64,000 nt of DNA, from contig CM049314.1 of the NCBI GenBank assembly GCA_026874595.1, positions 30,883,729-30,947,728 of the forward strand, in the 5' to 3' direction. The position numbers and the translations under genes were made by a program. Source of the DNA: Sipunculus nudus. Taxonomy: Eukaryota; Annelida; Sipuncula; Golfingiida; Sipunculidae. Shown here piece by piece: positions 32,974-45,355 of this stretch. The notes beneath the pieces are model-generated. The model saw nothing but the letters and a program-made list of their open reading frames with translations. It was not told the DNA's origin and ran no database searches. Each line of letters begins with the position of its first letter. Within the stretch, counting starts at the first letter, position 1.

Positions 32974-35900
32974 TAACTGCTGGATCAAGAAACTTCTTTC
33001 TGTACACCTACCGAAGCATATTAAGAAGTTTCGTTGAAAACCTCAAATTAGGTCACTGCGATCTGTATCTTCCGAGCTATACGGCTCTAAAATACCTTCC
33101 AGAATAATAAAATATTTTCCAGAATATAATTAACTTATTCATTGATGGCCTTGTTTTATTTCGATAGATATTGATCATGGAGTGTTTCATCATTTCCAGA
33201 AGAATCGTGGCGTCATCTGTACTTTTTTTCTAACTTTTACGTATTTTTCTCTATTTTTGAGATCTTTAAATGAAGCAGCCCCGGACGATAAAAGGACACC
33301 AACCGTACCGGTTAGACATCCCGAAATTAGGTCACTGTGATGTACTGGGAGAAAACATGATTTTGAGCACCGGAAGATTTAAACATGGCTTAAATTCATG
33401 AGGGTTAGAATTTTCTTGTGTGATTTTTAGGGAGGTCCAGGGCAACTTTTCTCAGAAACCCTTAAATTGGGTCACGATGACCTATATACTGTGAGTATCT
33501 GGCCAAAAACATGATTTGGAGCCCCAAGAGAGTCGGACGGGGCACAACGTGGATCCATTTGGCCTAGAGTCTACTGAAGTGATATCCTGGGGGGGGGGGG
33601 GGAGGGGGGTTTGCATGGGTAAATGTCCCTGGAGTTTTTCACTGTGACATATATTCTGTGAACTGTAGAGAAAAACATGGTTTAATCATCATGGAAGTCG
33701 GATGTACACAGACTGAATCCGTTAGCCTTATAATCTTCTAATATAAGGGCCGTTTTGGGTATTTTTTCTTGAAAACCTTAAATTAAGTCATGATGACCTA
33801 TATTCTCTGAGCGACTGGCCAGAAACATTATTTTGAACAACCAGAGCGTTAGACAGGACAGAAATAGTAATTGTTAGGCATAGAATCTTTAACAATACAC
33901 CTAAGGTGGTTCTGGCCAAATATCATTTGAAACCTGAACGTAGATCATGGTAATCTATATTCTGCAACCAACTGGTCAAAATATGCTGATGAGCAGTCAG
34001 GCCTGGCACCAAACATTACTGTTGGACCTAGAGTCTTCAAATATAACAACGATTGAGGTCCTTGGCAAGGAACCTCAGAATCCGGAAATAAGGTCACAGT
34101 GATTTTTACGTATGCTTTCTGGGCTATTAGCAGAAACCCTAATTTTGAGCTTGCAGAAACTCAGACAGGTCACAATCTGGCTCTAGAAATGATTGTTTTA
34201 AAATAAAGGGAGGTCATTGTAATGTCCTCTTTTGACATTCAAATAAGGTCACTGTGACCTATATTCTATGAGCTGGTTGAAACAACATGAACTGAGTACG
34301 CTGTAAGTCAGATGGAAACAAGTCGTTGCAGTTTGACATAGAAACTTCGTAATAAGCATTAGGATAGTTCCTAGTATTTTTTTTTTAATTTTTTGGGTGG
34401 AGGTAACCTTATACCTCCATACAATCTTGCTCTAACTTTCTATGGACTAATAGGAATCATGATTTTGACATCTCTGGGATTCCTTCTACGCATTGTTGCA
34501 GGTTCCTTAATAAAAAAAAAAATATTCAGCTGACCGTCATGACCCATGGGTCACTTTGTAATACCTGTGGGATATTCGGGAGACTGGGGGTGTAATGTAT
34601 GTTTGAAAAAGTTACACATGGGATAATTTGCATTGTTTTTTTTTTAGACAAAAAATACACTACCTGATTCTTCCATATCTTTCACATAATTTTAACCAAA
34701 AAAAAGTGTGTCGTCCTTGAAAATGAAATCCATGTTCGACCTTGACGTAGCTAATCATCAAATTTTTGGGAATTAATTGCGTTAATATTGTTTAAACATT
34801 ATCACCTCCGTGATCTTGCACATTTCGTCAACGTTATCCATATTCTAACTTGATATAGCAGTAATGTTGTGAGTGTAGTACAATTATTCAAATTATATCT
34901 TTATACACCACAACATTTCGGATGAACGGACGTTCACCCTTTCTATATCGACCGCCGACGCCCTATTGGGGTATTTAACACTATCAAATAACAATACTAC
35001 GTATTTCATCGGTGTTCAGTTTTTGTGAGGCATCTTCGTGTAAAGCATAGGGCTCTGGACTTGGAACTGCAGGATGGATTCGCGCAAAGTTCAACCACTC
35101 TTCAGCTCTGAGACTCCTGGGCTTATATCTTAACATCTATGGGTGGACCTTCTCCAACAAAGAAATAATATATATATATATATATATATATATCGTTATT
35201 CGTACAAGGAAGTACATTATAATATGAAATGTATGGAAATAAGAAATGAATGAAAATATACAGAAGGAAGGGAAAAGAATAGAAAGTTTAGTCTATACTA
35301 ATTACAAGGTCAGTAGATAGTGATAATATACCGTTTACCTCATCGCAGATCAAAAATGAAGTATAGTGTCAATATTTTCATTAAATCAACTCTGAAAGAA
35401 AATCTGTATTTATGTATTTTGTAACCATCATCAGATGTCTCTTTAGGATGTACGAGGTACGATATTCTAGTAAAACCCAATTTGAAACAATCTTTTCTGG
35501 TCTAACTGGATACACCCTGTTAAAAATAACAACTTTTATTTTCTTTGAATTATGTAACATGTCATATGCTTAAGCAAAACTTTAACATTCTTTAACCATC
35601 TTTTGAAGCCCAATCCGAGTCGGACATAAGAGCGTAAGATCGTCTGCGTATTGAATTTTTTTGTTAAACCTTGGATTGAGCGATGGTAGTAACTAGGAGC
35701 ATAGGATTCACAAACTGCGTGTAGAGGATGAACCGTTCTTCATACTTTTATGAGGGTATCTCCGCATATCTTCAGTCATCTGCTGGATTCGGTAAAACAA
35801 TACACCTAACGTCATGATACCAGATTCCCGCCGGCCATTTCAACAAGCACAAAAATTCTGTTCAGTATCTTGTTTATTTCGCTACAGGTTAAAATTAGAT

Positions 35901-37251
35901 GTTTAAGCGCTTACAAGCTGAGTAAAATCGATTTAATTTAGATCATATTAATGTTATAATCTTCAAAGTTAACACCTATCAGAACACATCTTGGCTTCCA
36001 AAATGACAACATGTCATGTGACCTCATACCAACAGTTCAAGTAATATTGACAAAATCAGAAACTTTGATTGAGTTCAATGTTTGCGGATCATCAATGCCG
36101 AAATAAGGTACCTGGCCTGTAACAAGGACATGCTTTGATATCAGTTCCCATGACAGCATCTTTAAAAAAACTCTCGGATCTTTTTCTTGCTTTAAATTTT
36201 GTTTTCCAGGTGAATAATGACATTATCACAACTGAATATATGTATATTATTGAGAACATGGCCAGAGGTTGTTAACTTCCCTCAAAGTTAATGGTTAAGG
36301 AACTTATAATGTTAGAACTTTCAATATTTGAGTAAATCTATAATTCTTCCAGAAGAGAGACATACTCATGGGCGGCTTATGGTGGCATGACCTAATTTTG
36401 CGAGTTATTGTTGTATGTGAATTAAGCGTCCTCAGCTTTCCCATCGGCTTTTTCATAACTGACGTTATACCAATAAGTTCGACCTGCGAACTGTCACACC
36501 CTCGTTTTAGTATGTTCGCAAATCAACAGCCCCAATGAGCGTTTGTGTGTGTGTCGGGGGGGGGGGGGGGGGGGTAACCTGCCAGGGTTCATTAAGTCCA
36601 AAGGACTACGAAAGGAAAGAATCGGAGGACAGCATTAAAAGGAGAATCTACTTGTTGATAGGGTTTGATAGCCAAATATATATTGATATAACAGACGGAA
36701 GACAGTTGCAGCATACTCGCCGTATGGCTTGTATCAGGATTTACGCCAGGCTTACCAGGCTTACCCTTTTAAAAATACCAGCTGGGGCGGGTAGTCACGG
36801 CTAATGGGAAACGTGCCACCACAAAATAGTACATCATAAGCGACCTGACTTGAACGCGGGCAAATAAAAATAGATATACTGATGGCTAGAAGAAGGTACT
36901 GCTAACTGGATTGGTCTGTTACATCTTTTTTTCGGCTTGGGCTTGGCTGCTTTCCGTTGTGTGGTATTCTGGTTCTTTTTCAGGTTAGCAGAAAATATAC
37001 TTTTTCTTGGTGGTTGGAAATATTACTTTTGTTGATTCTTTTTTTTAACATCATTGAAATCTATAATTTGTTAAATGTAAGATTAGCCCATTATAAATCG
37101 TAAAACAAGAACGGACGGCGAGTTTCGAAATCAGCAGCTCATACAGCGAGGCTGCGGAGTGGCACAGACGTTTTAATGGTGTGCTGTGTCGGACAGTGTA
37201 TGGGGAAGGGTATGTTGTATGATCTGGTTTTTAACAGTAATGAGGTGATGG

Positions 37252-37296
<45 letters not shown>

Positions 37297-37372
37297 GTTT
37301 ATTGTCTGTGTTACACATTTCAAATATATCATAATGGAGTTTAATGTTTCAAAGAAAAAGCAAAAATGAATC
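32974..37372 (-). repeat. Right arm of the roughly 10-kb palindrome
   Basis: Inverted counterpart of 27361-31665, starting TAACTGCTGGATCAAG and ending next to the truncated LINE-B. It contains mirrored poly-G runs (about 33588-33607 and 36556-36574), TA runs (35168-35193, 37254-37293) and the mirrored RT relic. Confidence 0.9.
35410..35800 (-). pseudogene. LINE reverse transcriptase relic in right palindrome arm
   Basis: Minus-strand mirror of the 28850-29300 relic; the YADD box is encoded at 35650-35639. It shares the same two early TAA stops. Confidence 0.65.
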
Positions 37373-38868
37373 ATTGTCTAGCATCTATATTGGATATTTT
37401 AGCTTTCCGTTTAAATTTTTTAAGATTTTTCCAAAGCTCATGGTTTCCGTTAACATTAAATACCTTCATTGCTTTCTCCTGCTGCTTTATGTTCTTTTTC
37501 TGATCACACATATATCTGAATCTCTTCTTTTCATTTTTATATAATATCAGATCCTGAGTGCTACCTGTACTTCTGTATTTATGTAATGCTTTGTTTTTTA
37601 CTCATTAAGCTCAGCTGCATTCCTGGTCCCACCAATCAGGCTGACTTGTAGGATAGTAATTATTTTTATGTTCTATAGAGACAGTATGTATCACTTTATA
37701 TAAACAATGAAGGGCTTTTTCAATATCATAATCAATAAATGTGTTAAACTCTTAAAAAAGCTTTTTACAATATTCCTGATCAAGTAAATTAGCCAACTCT
37801 TCAGATTCCATCGATTTCACAATGTATTTTCTCCATTGTAGTGACTTCATGGAGGTTTTCTTTTCAGATGATTTTACAGTAGAATGAAGAGTGCATCTTA
37901 TTGGAAAATGGTCAGATCTGTTGTAAACACTGAAAATGATGCTACTTTATGAAAAATATCAGAACTGATAATTATGTAGTCCACAACACTCTGCCCTGAG
38001 TGTGTGACACATGTATATTCCCCTGTTAAGTCTGGTGAACCCCTGCCATTGACAATATGTACATTAAAAGTGCAGCAGAGTTGTTGTAGAGAATAACCAA
38101 ATTTATTTACTTTACTTTCTTTTGAATTTTTAATCCTGTTGAAGTCATCTATAGGATAGCCATCACAACCACCAACAAACTCTACTTCATCATTGTCAAT
38201 AAAATCATGCATATTGCCTATTCTTGCATTAAAATCTCCCATAAGGATAAAATTTATTTCCCCATATTTTGATACCATTTGAAATAGTATATAATCTAAG
38301 TATACCATCAATTTCTTCCATACTGTTGTACAAGGGTGAATTTTCTGGAGCAACATATGCACATATTATAATAACATTTTTATCTGAGTTTAAAGTCTCT
38401 CCATCTAATAGCAAAGCAATCATATCAATAAACCTGTAAACCTCAATAATTTTAAAATTACAAGTTTTCCTTATACGCAATAATACACCTCCCCGTTTCA
38501 TGTTTTCCCTTCCAGTTCCAAATCAATTAAAGTCAGTAAAAAAGCTTACAAAGTCATCAGAGTTATTAGCCCAGGTTTCCACAATACACAAAACATGACA
38601 ATCTATTAACAGCTGTTTAAAATCTGCTGAGAAAAGCTTAGATTTCAGACCTCCTGCATTCCAGGATATAAAATTCACATTATCTGTATTGTCATTAGTA
38701 TCCGAGCCAGTGTTAGTTATTTGATCTGTGTTTACCTCTATATTTTGTGCAAGTGCTGAGTGAATGATTAGTATCCTGCAGACAAGGTGCTGTTAATTCA
38801 TCGGTTGGGCTTAACCTGTTACTTGAATGCTGTGCATCTGAAAAGGAAATAAACATATGGTTTATCAT
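37373..38868 (-). pseudogene. LINE-B ORF2 relic (endonuclease domain only)
   Basis: Minus-strand frames at 38501-38229 and 38362-37898 carry the middle and end of the AP endonuclease domain: FIDMIALLLDGE, then GEINFILMGDFNARIG (the canonical catalytic Asp-x-Asn, altered to DIN in LINE-A) and TCVTHSGQSVVDYIII. A frameshift near 38290 separates them, and a stop interrupts the part before 38501. The RT domain is absent because of the truncation. Confidence 0.75.
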
Positions 38869-38913
38869 GATCTCATTTTCATGTGTATAAGATTTTGGAC
38901 CCTGGCCTAACCC

Positions 38914-40064
38914 CTATTTATTTCTATTGGCTCTTCCCAATGTTACATTACTTTGAGTATCAAAATCCCATTTGAACCAAGTCTCATCAATACACAGTTT
39001 ATCAAAAGAAAGATAGGATTCTAGATTGTCTTCTCTGGCCTTAATCATGTGTGGGACCAAATTGCGCGTGCCTCTCTTACTTGATCACTAAAGTCATTTG
39101 TAATCTTGATATTACTGTCTCTCAATTTCTCTCTTGCCTGTGATAATTCGTTTTCTTTGTCTTTGTATCTTGTGCATTTGACAATAAGAGGTCTTGGTTT
39201 CCCATTTCTGTTTCTGACTGGTAGTCTATGCGCTCTCTCAATACCCAGATCTTGGTCACAGTAACACTCGAGCTCCAGTTATTCCTTCAACACACCTCGG
39301 ACCTTTTCCTAACACTCCTGCCAGGATTCTCAGTTTTTACTTTCAGGAACACCATGTATAATTACGTTCTCACGACGTGACTGATTTTCAACTTTCTCAC
39401 ATTTATCTCTAAGTTTTTTGTTCTCTGTTTCAACTTTACTTAGTCTTTCCTGAATATCTGTGAGAAGTTTCTCAGTGTCCTGTAAGCGTTTTGTAATCCC
39501 TGTCAATTGGTCACTGACGTTCGTGTCAGATGAGTATGGATGACCACACATACCAACATCTGTATCATCAAATATTTCATTTTGAATGGCTCCAATTAAC
39601 TGAGAGGACATGAGAGGTACCTGTTCATGGCTTTCTGACAGTATAATAGCCTGAGCTGGATTGATGGAAGCAGAGTTCTTTGACTGAGTAGGCCTGCTGG
39701 TAACATTAGGTCTGGCGCTGTGACTATATGAGCTCTGTACACTGACACTCAGAGCTCCTTCTGCATCCCTAACTAAACAAGGCTGAGTGGTATTCTTACT
39801 TCTTGACCTAGTCACGGTGCCACTGTCCTCTCTGTCACTGGAACCTGCACTCTTGTCATTTACCGGCGTCATGGGGACGGGGTTCATTTCAACATCGCCT
39901 GCAAGTACCAGTAGTAGAGCGATAATGGGGAAAGATCTCACAACCAAGCGTGCCAGGTCTCCCTTGACAACGATTGCCACAGGCTTCCATCCTGGTATTA
40001 TCGCTCGCTGCACAAACGAGCCTATTCTTGCCCTCCAGGCCTCAATACCAACCCCAATATTCAT
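38914..40064 (-). pseudogene. LINE-B ORF1, one nonsense codon
   Basis: The frame from 40064 is continuous for 244 codons through the leader, Ser/Thr-rich linker and coiled coil, and so preserves residues deleted in LINE-A. It stops at TGA (39332-39330) where LINE-A has CGA (Arg), another CpG-type change. Beyond it the ORF1 domain continues in degraded form to a TAG at 38916-38914. The 2A motif in this copy is mutated. Confidence 0.8.
39873..39899 (-). other. Mutated 2A motif in LINE-B ORF1 (NPVP in place of NPGP)
   Basis: Encodes GDVEMNPVP. The codon at 39878-39876 is GTC (Val) where LINE-A has GGC (Gly63). The Gly-Pro pair is essential for 2A skipping in characterised 2A peptides, so this copy should no longer separate its leader. 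Confidence 0.8.
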
Positions 40065-40718
40065 TACTACAGTTCTTTATGTCCTGACCCAAATGGTAGA
40101 AATATCGATGTCTATAATTTTCAGGTTTAACTCACTTTAAACAACCTTGCCGCGCCGCGCCGCGCCGCGCCGCTCTCTGTACGATCTTCCACTTCTGCCA
40201 CCAGATGTCGCCCCCCTTAATTTTTATTACATGCCTTTCACCTTCCTAACTTTGTCTGCGATATGTGATTTAGTTCATTTATAATATATATATAACAGTC
40301 GATGCAGTGGCTCACTGATTTCCATCTTTGGGTCATTTTGTGATTTCGATGTTTGATGCCGGATAATTTCTTGTTGAAATTTTTACATTTTTCAAAGATG
40401 AATAGGTGCGTTTTAACTGTCATTCTTATCTCGATATTTTGACTTATAATTTGTACTCAAAATGTTAAGGGAAATATATTAATGTAAATTTGCACGATGT
40501 ATCTTATGGTATGGATAATTGTGGCTGGTGGAATCATTCAGTAGATCAGTTTCCTACCCTTCTGCAAGAGGGCAGCATTGTCAATCTCTTTTTTTACGCA
40601 TGGTTCAGAAAAAAAAACGGCCCGAAAAATATAGAATAAATATATTACATAAATCCGTGTGGTTTTTCAGTAACAAAGAAACACATACTATGCGTTATTA
40701 TTTTACATGTAAACACAT

Positions 40719-40868
40719 ATCTTCGAAAAAGTGTACCAATCGTTCACCATAAAGATTAGGCTAGCCTTTTGCATGTACAAATAGCTAGATTACGTATCTT
40801 CGAAAAAAGTGTACCAATCGTTCACCATAAAGATTAGGCTAGCCTTTTGCATGTACAAATAGCTAGTT
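40719..40868. repeat. Tandem duplication, two units of about 77 bp
   Basis: ATCTTCGAAAAA(A)GTGTACCAATCG...TAGCTAG occurs twice in near-identical form. The inverted copy A (about 10430-10510) has a single, more diverged unit, so this arose after the segmental duplication. Confidence 0.85.
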
Positions 40869-41819
40869 ACGTAAATGTCATTTTATGTAAGCTAACTTCA
40901 TTAATGTTTAAACTGTGAGAGAAATATGCAAACGCATAAATAGGCTTTTAGGAAAAGTTGATTCATTAAAGCTAAATAAAGTCGTATCACTTATTTTAAC
41001 AAAAGAAAGTCCGTATTTTAATCTATAAAGTTATTCATTCTAAACCTTGAATAACATTCTTTCAACTTTTTAGTAACTGAAAGTAAATTTTAATTATATT
41101 TTTTTTTCTCAGCAAAATTGCGCTTAGAAAGAAACATGTTTAATTAAAAATGGAAAAGGTTTTCAGATATTTTTATTTTATGTAAACCGACTATACGATG
41201 GAATCCAGTAATAATATGCTAATTTTTTTTAATATTTATATTATTATAAATGAGGGACAACACAAGAAAAACATCAAGGCTTAACATGCTATAAGAAAGA
41301 GCACAGGGCACTGTTAGAAATAATGTACTTCGGAGTTCTCATGTTGAATTATAAGTGTAAGTGAATAGATAACTTCTAATACATGGTATATTTTATATAT
41401 CAAACTAAAATACAAGAAATATGTAAAATAAATGTTATTCACATATCGGACGGGGATCGGGCGGTTCCCCTTGAAGAATAGTGATAGAAAATCGTCCGGC
41501 AGCCGACATTTAACAAAAAGTAGTCGGGCGAAGGCAGCCCGGCATGATGGCAGAGCCGTCTGAGTTGCGGTGGATGGCCAATTTGTGTGTCGATGCCCGT
41601 CAAGTCGACACTCAGGGGTGCTCCGCCCGACGTCCTGCCTGACGTCCAACGTCCGCGCCTCGAGTTTATATATATGCATTGTAAAAAGTTTGTCATTTCA
41701 TGTTTATTAGATCTGACAGAGTGAAAAACACTTCCCAGCTACTCATTAATAGTGGCTAGCAAAGGTGCCGCAAATGAAGACCAAGGGAGCAAAGAAACCC
41801 GTTTATTTGAAGAAAGTGG

Positions 41820-42710
41820 CACAAGAGCCTGAGTCCGCTTCATCGAGCGCGCTCAGTGCCTGTGCTGGACTCCTCCTGTTCATCGGTTGTTTTAGCTAAG
41901 ATAAGCCTTATTACCGACAGCAGCAAACCACATAGTAGGTCTAAAATCAATTGCATCAACATTCCGTGGTTCCATTATAATTCTTCAGATAACTTAGTGA
42001 AAGTTATGTCGCCCGGATGTTTCTTCGGTGTCGTTGACATAGCTAAGGCCTATCGATGAGTGCCGATGCACCCAGGTAACAGGCAGTACCAAGGTATATC
42101 ATGAAAGTTTAATGATGAGTCAGATGGGCCAAGTTTTTATGCAGATAGTAGCCTGTGTTTGACTTAAATGTGCCCCGCTTATTTTCACTAGAACATAAAA
42201 TTTTATAGTTCGAGCAATGAGTATAAAAAGTTGCACTATGACCATCTATCTGGATGATTTTCTGGTTGCTGCCAGCGAATATGACGAGTGCAGACAGGGC
42301 CAGTTGTGCCTAATTTCAATTATTAAGAAGCTTGGGTTTTGGTATATCTTGGGAAAAAGTACAGTCCCCTATGATGTGTGTGAAATCCCCTAATCTTAAA
42401 TTGAGATGTAACGTTTGCCGGTCCTTGATTATATAAAGAACTCAAAGGCAGGCATACTCTTTTGCGAACTACACTCCAGCTATTAAGCGATGAACAGACA
42501 GATTTAACCCAGATTAATGTTTCCGTCATTATCTACCAATCAGGTGTTAGATTCCAGGGTAATCCTAACTGTGTGCCTAGAAAAATGGGGATTTCCTTAG
42601 GTAACAGCTGCCTGATGGATGCCGATCAGTTGCAGACAAGAGCTCATTACAAGTGGTACACTGGGCGTATTGGAATAGTTGATGCTTTAATAGAAGGAAG
42701 AACTATTTAA
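41820..42710 (+). pseudogene. DIRS-like reverse transcriptase relic, copy B
   Basis: Plus-strand counterpart of 8445-9330. SPGCFFGVVDIAKAYR (up to 42057) is followed by a stop, then MHPGNRQYQG. TIYLDDFLVAASEYDEC (catalytic YLDD) lies at about 42243-42290. A C-terminal frame (42462-42710) ends YKWYTGRIGIVDALIEGRTI. Interrupted several times, hence inactive. Confidence 0.6.
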
Positions 42711-42999
42711 CGACTGAAAGTTTCTTCTCTCGGAAATACCTGATTTCTTGTATTATCGCCCATCGATCGCAAACGATTGCAGAGACTTAGTTGTGAACTA
42801 ATTATTGCAAATGCTCTCAATAGTTATTTGTAGGAATTAAACCCGTCTCACTAAATATGTGAATGGGTATAGTAACGAATACTACAATTGCATGAAAACA
42901 TACAGTTCAGTAACTGACCGGGTCATATGGGCATCTTTCACGCTGTAATGATTTTTTTCTCCCTGTGTGACCAGTCTATACACAGCTCCTCTCATCATC

Positions 43000-43265
43000 T
43001 ATATTTAACGCTCGGATGGATTTGACGGGAGTTTACGTCTCGCGGCTCCTTATCAGACCGGTCCTGCTGTAATTAGTGCGGGAGGAAGGACGTTAATTAA
43101 CATGCGCAAGTGCGCTCAGGAGAATCGTAACAAGTGCACACTGGTCAACCGCGTGTCATTTCTAAGTTGGTTGTGCCGCTTTCTTCTTTGAATTTATATA
43201 TTTTTTATTGTTAAATATACGACGGGAGCTTGCTGCTCGTTATCATACCGGCCCTGCTCTCTTGT
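43000..43265. repeat. Pair of related motifs at the break of duplication block 2
   Basis: GACGGGAGTTTACGTCTCGCGGCTCCTTATCAGACCGGTCCTGCTG (about 43023-43070) recurs as GACGGGAGCTTGCTGCTCGTTATCATACCGGCCCTGCTC about 195 bp later. It may be a terminal-repeat remnant of the adjoining DIRS-like element, or unrelated. Confidence 0.35.
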
Positions 43266-43735
43266 TGTTTGTGAATGAGATCAGGTTCATGATAAATTCT
43301 ACTACATTGAGCATAAAGATTATAGCGTCACCAGTCTTTGTGATAATTGGAGTTTGTCATGAGCGCGTGGCAATGCCCATCCGACTTTGCTTGCCTTTTG
43401 TCAGAGGACATGTCACATTGTCGGAAAACTAAGTGATACATAAATAGGACTGGGTGAATTAGGTATGCGTGAGATGTATTTTTAATCTTGAAACAAGAAT
43501 TTGTAGATATGGTTATTCAGAAGTGAACGAAGAGTACTTCTCATGTCTGATAATTTATTACCTTCATGTGACAGCGACAAGAGAGTCAGGCCACATTGAG
43601 ATATGGCCTAACATAAATAAGTAGAATAAATAATGCAACAAGAACTATCTAGATGACCTGGCAGTAAATCATGGTTGTGCACAAGACAACATGGGTATTT
43701 TTTTTTCTTTCTTCGTGAATAGTTTTTGTCCCAAA
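43266..43735. other. Intergenic, no gene recognised
   Basis: Short ORFs only, no family recognised. Confidence 0.45.
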
Positions 43736-43837
43736 CCGTCGCCGAAGGCGCCGTCGTCGGGGGACATAAAAATGTTGAGCGTCTGTCTCTCCGACTGTCT
43801 TTTCGTCCGTCTGTCCGTCTATCCAACCGTGAGACAC

Positions 43838-44530
43838 ACATTTGATAACGCAATAACTCAAAGAGAATTTGAGGTACAGTCACCAAACCAGCAGCATTGA
43901 AGTACCTCATGAAAGGCTAGATAAAGTTCGAACATTGATGACCTTGACACAGTTTTTAAAGGTCAAAGTGGCAATAATGCTCAACTAATGTTATTGCAAT
44001 AACTCAGAAAGAATTTAAGGTGCAGTCATCAAACTTGCAGCATTGATGTATCTTTTCAAGTGCTAGCTCAAGTTCGAACAAGGATGACCTTGACGCATTT
44101 CAAGGTTCCAGCAACGATAATACGACAATGATGTTAACGCAATACCCCTAAAAGAATTTGATGAAAAGTCACCAATCTTGCAGCATTGACGCACCTCATG
44201 AAGGGCTAAGTCATGTTCGAACATGGATGACCTTGACACATTTTTCAAGGTCTCCCTGGCGATAATGCTAAAATAATGTTAACGCAATACCTCGAAAAGA
44301 ATTTGAGGAGCACCCGCCAAACGTGCAGCTTTGATGCATCTTATAAAGGCTAGGTCATGTTTGAATTTAAATGACCTTGACGCACTTTTCAAGGTCGCAG
44401 AGGCGACAGTGCTAACGGGAATGTAACGCAATAACTTGAAGGCACAGTCACCAATCTTGCAGCATTGATGCACCTTATGAAGAGGTCTAGTTCGAAAATG
44501 GATGACCTTCATATAGTTTCCAAAGTTACA
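43838..44530. repeat. Tandem repeat, about five units of roughly 145 bp
   Basis: Each unit carries CAGCATTGATGxACC, GTTCGAACATGGATGACCTTGACxCATTTTTCAAGGTC and GTTAACGCAATAxCT. GATGACCTTGAC-type cores fall at about 43937, 44083, 44226, 44370 and 44501. Related single units occur at about 29850-29960 and in the mirrored arm. Short ORFs on both strands across it are incidental. Confidence 0.8.
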
Positions 44531-44877
44531 GAGATAATCTTGGTGGGTGACATTGACCCAACTTAAATTTAATACATGTATTCACAACTTTCTTCTCCAT
44601 CTATTCCCAAAAATGGCGGGGACATACTTGATCTGTTCCAGGGATCAACTTTTCCCAAGTTTATACAAAATCGGAATACGAGTGGTCTAATAGTGTCGAA
44701 ACATCCCTGCCTAGTGAAATTTCCAACCAACCAAACAAAACCAGCATATACGGAGAAGGCAATCCGCTGATGTTTATATGAAACACATTTATGATCTAAA
44801 AATGGACAGGAATTTTCGTTTTTAATGTTTGGTATTACTCATATGAGATTTCCATTCCTAAACCTAAAAAAAAAAGC

Positions 44878-44946
44878 CATTTACAAACCTCCACAACGGT
44901 CATTTACAAACCTCCACAACGGTCATTTACAAATCTCCACAACGGT
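44878..44946. repeat. Three tandem copies of a 23-bp unit
   Basis: CATTTACAAACCTCCACAACGGT repeated exactly twice and once with a single change. Confidence 0.95.
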
Positions 44947-45355
44947 CGATAATTAAGGTAATTACAAAAAAAAACTACGAATAAGTCACGAAACGCATAC
45001 CTCCGCCAACAGCACTCATGCTCACCATAAAAGTCAATCAACCAAGATACGGACATAAACGTTCCACATTTATTCACTTAAATTGTTTGAAAGGAAAATG
45101 GTATATCGACTATCAGCAAATTTGAAACAAATGCATACTGTCAATTTGCCAACACAAAATACAACAGAAATATTTTGAAAGATTGAAGATTTTGTCTGGT
45201 GATAATAAAGATGTGTAAGTTTTTTCCCTCTTTTTTAACGAGTGTGATGCATGTGACGTTATCTTGGGAGGGGGGATGGTTATGACACCGCCATAAGCCC
45301 TGCCCTTCCATCTATAAGCAGTCAACAAATAGTGGGACATTGTTCAGACCCGGGA
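44947..45355. other. Intergenic, no gene recognised
   Basis: Nothing supportable seen. Confidence 0.45.

Larger units (their letters stand above)
37373..40216 (-). mobile_element. LINE-B, 5' part of a LINE, truncated at the palindrome
   Basis: Same element and same insertion site as LINE-A: the 5' end CCCCCC (40216) is bordered by TTAATTTTTATTA, the one-mismatch complement of the LINE-A target site. It covers the 5' leader, ORF1, the endonuclease and a little beyond, then stops at ATTGTCTAGC (37373). The missing portion corresponds to LINE-A from about 13807 to 16302 (all of the RT). Confidence 0.9.
37373..43020 (-). repeat. Inverted segmental duplication, block 2, copy B
   Basis: Inverted match to 8125-13806 across LINE-B, its target-site flank, non-coding sequence and the DIRS-like relic. 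It ends near ATATTTAACGCTCGGATGG, after which the copies diverge. Confidence 0.85.

Noticed and set aside
27361-37372. Palindrome as pure assembly artefact
   Set aside because: Not excluded, but arm divergence, a more diverged third copy in the spacer and private indels argue for a biological origin; long reads would settle it.
43608-44512. ORFs on both strands across the 145-bp tandem repeat
   Set aside because: Frames follow the repeat and no domain is recognisable.
44878-44946. CRISPR-like array (three 23-bp repeats)
   Set aside because: Repeats are directly adjacent with no spacers, and the genome is eukaryotic; it is a simple tandem repeat.
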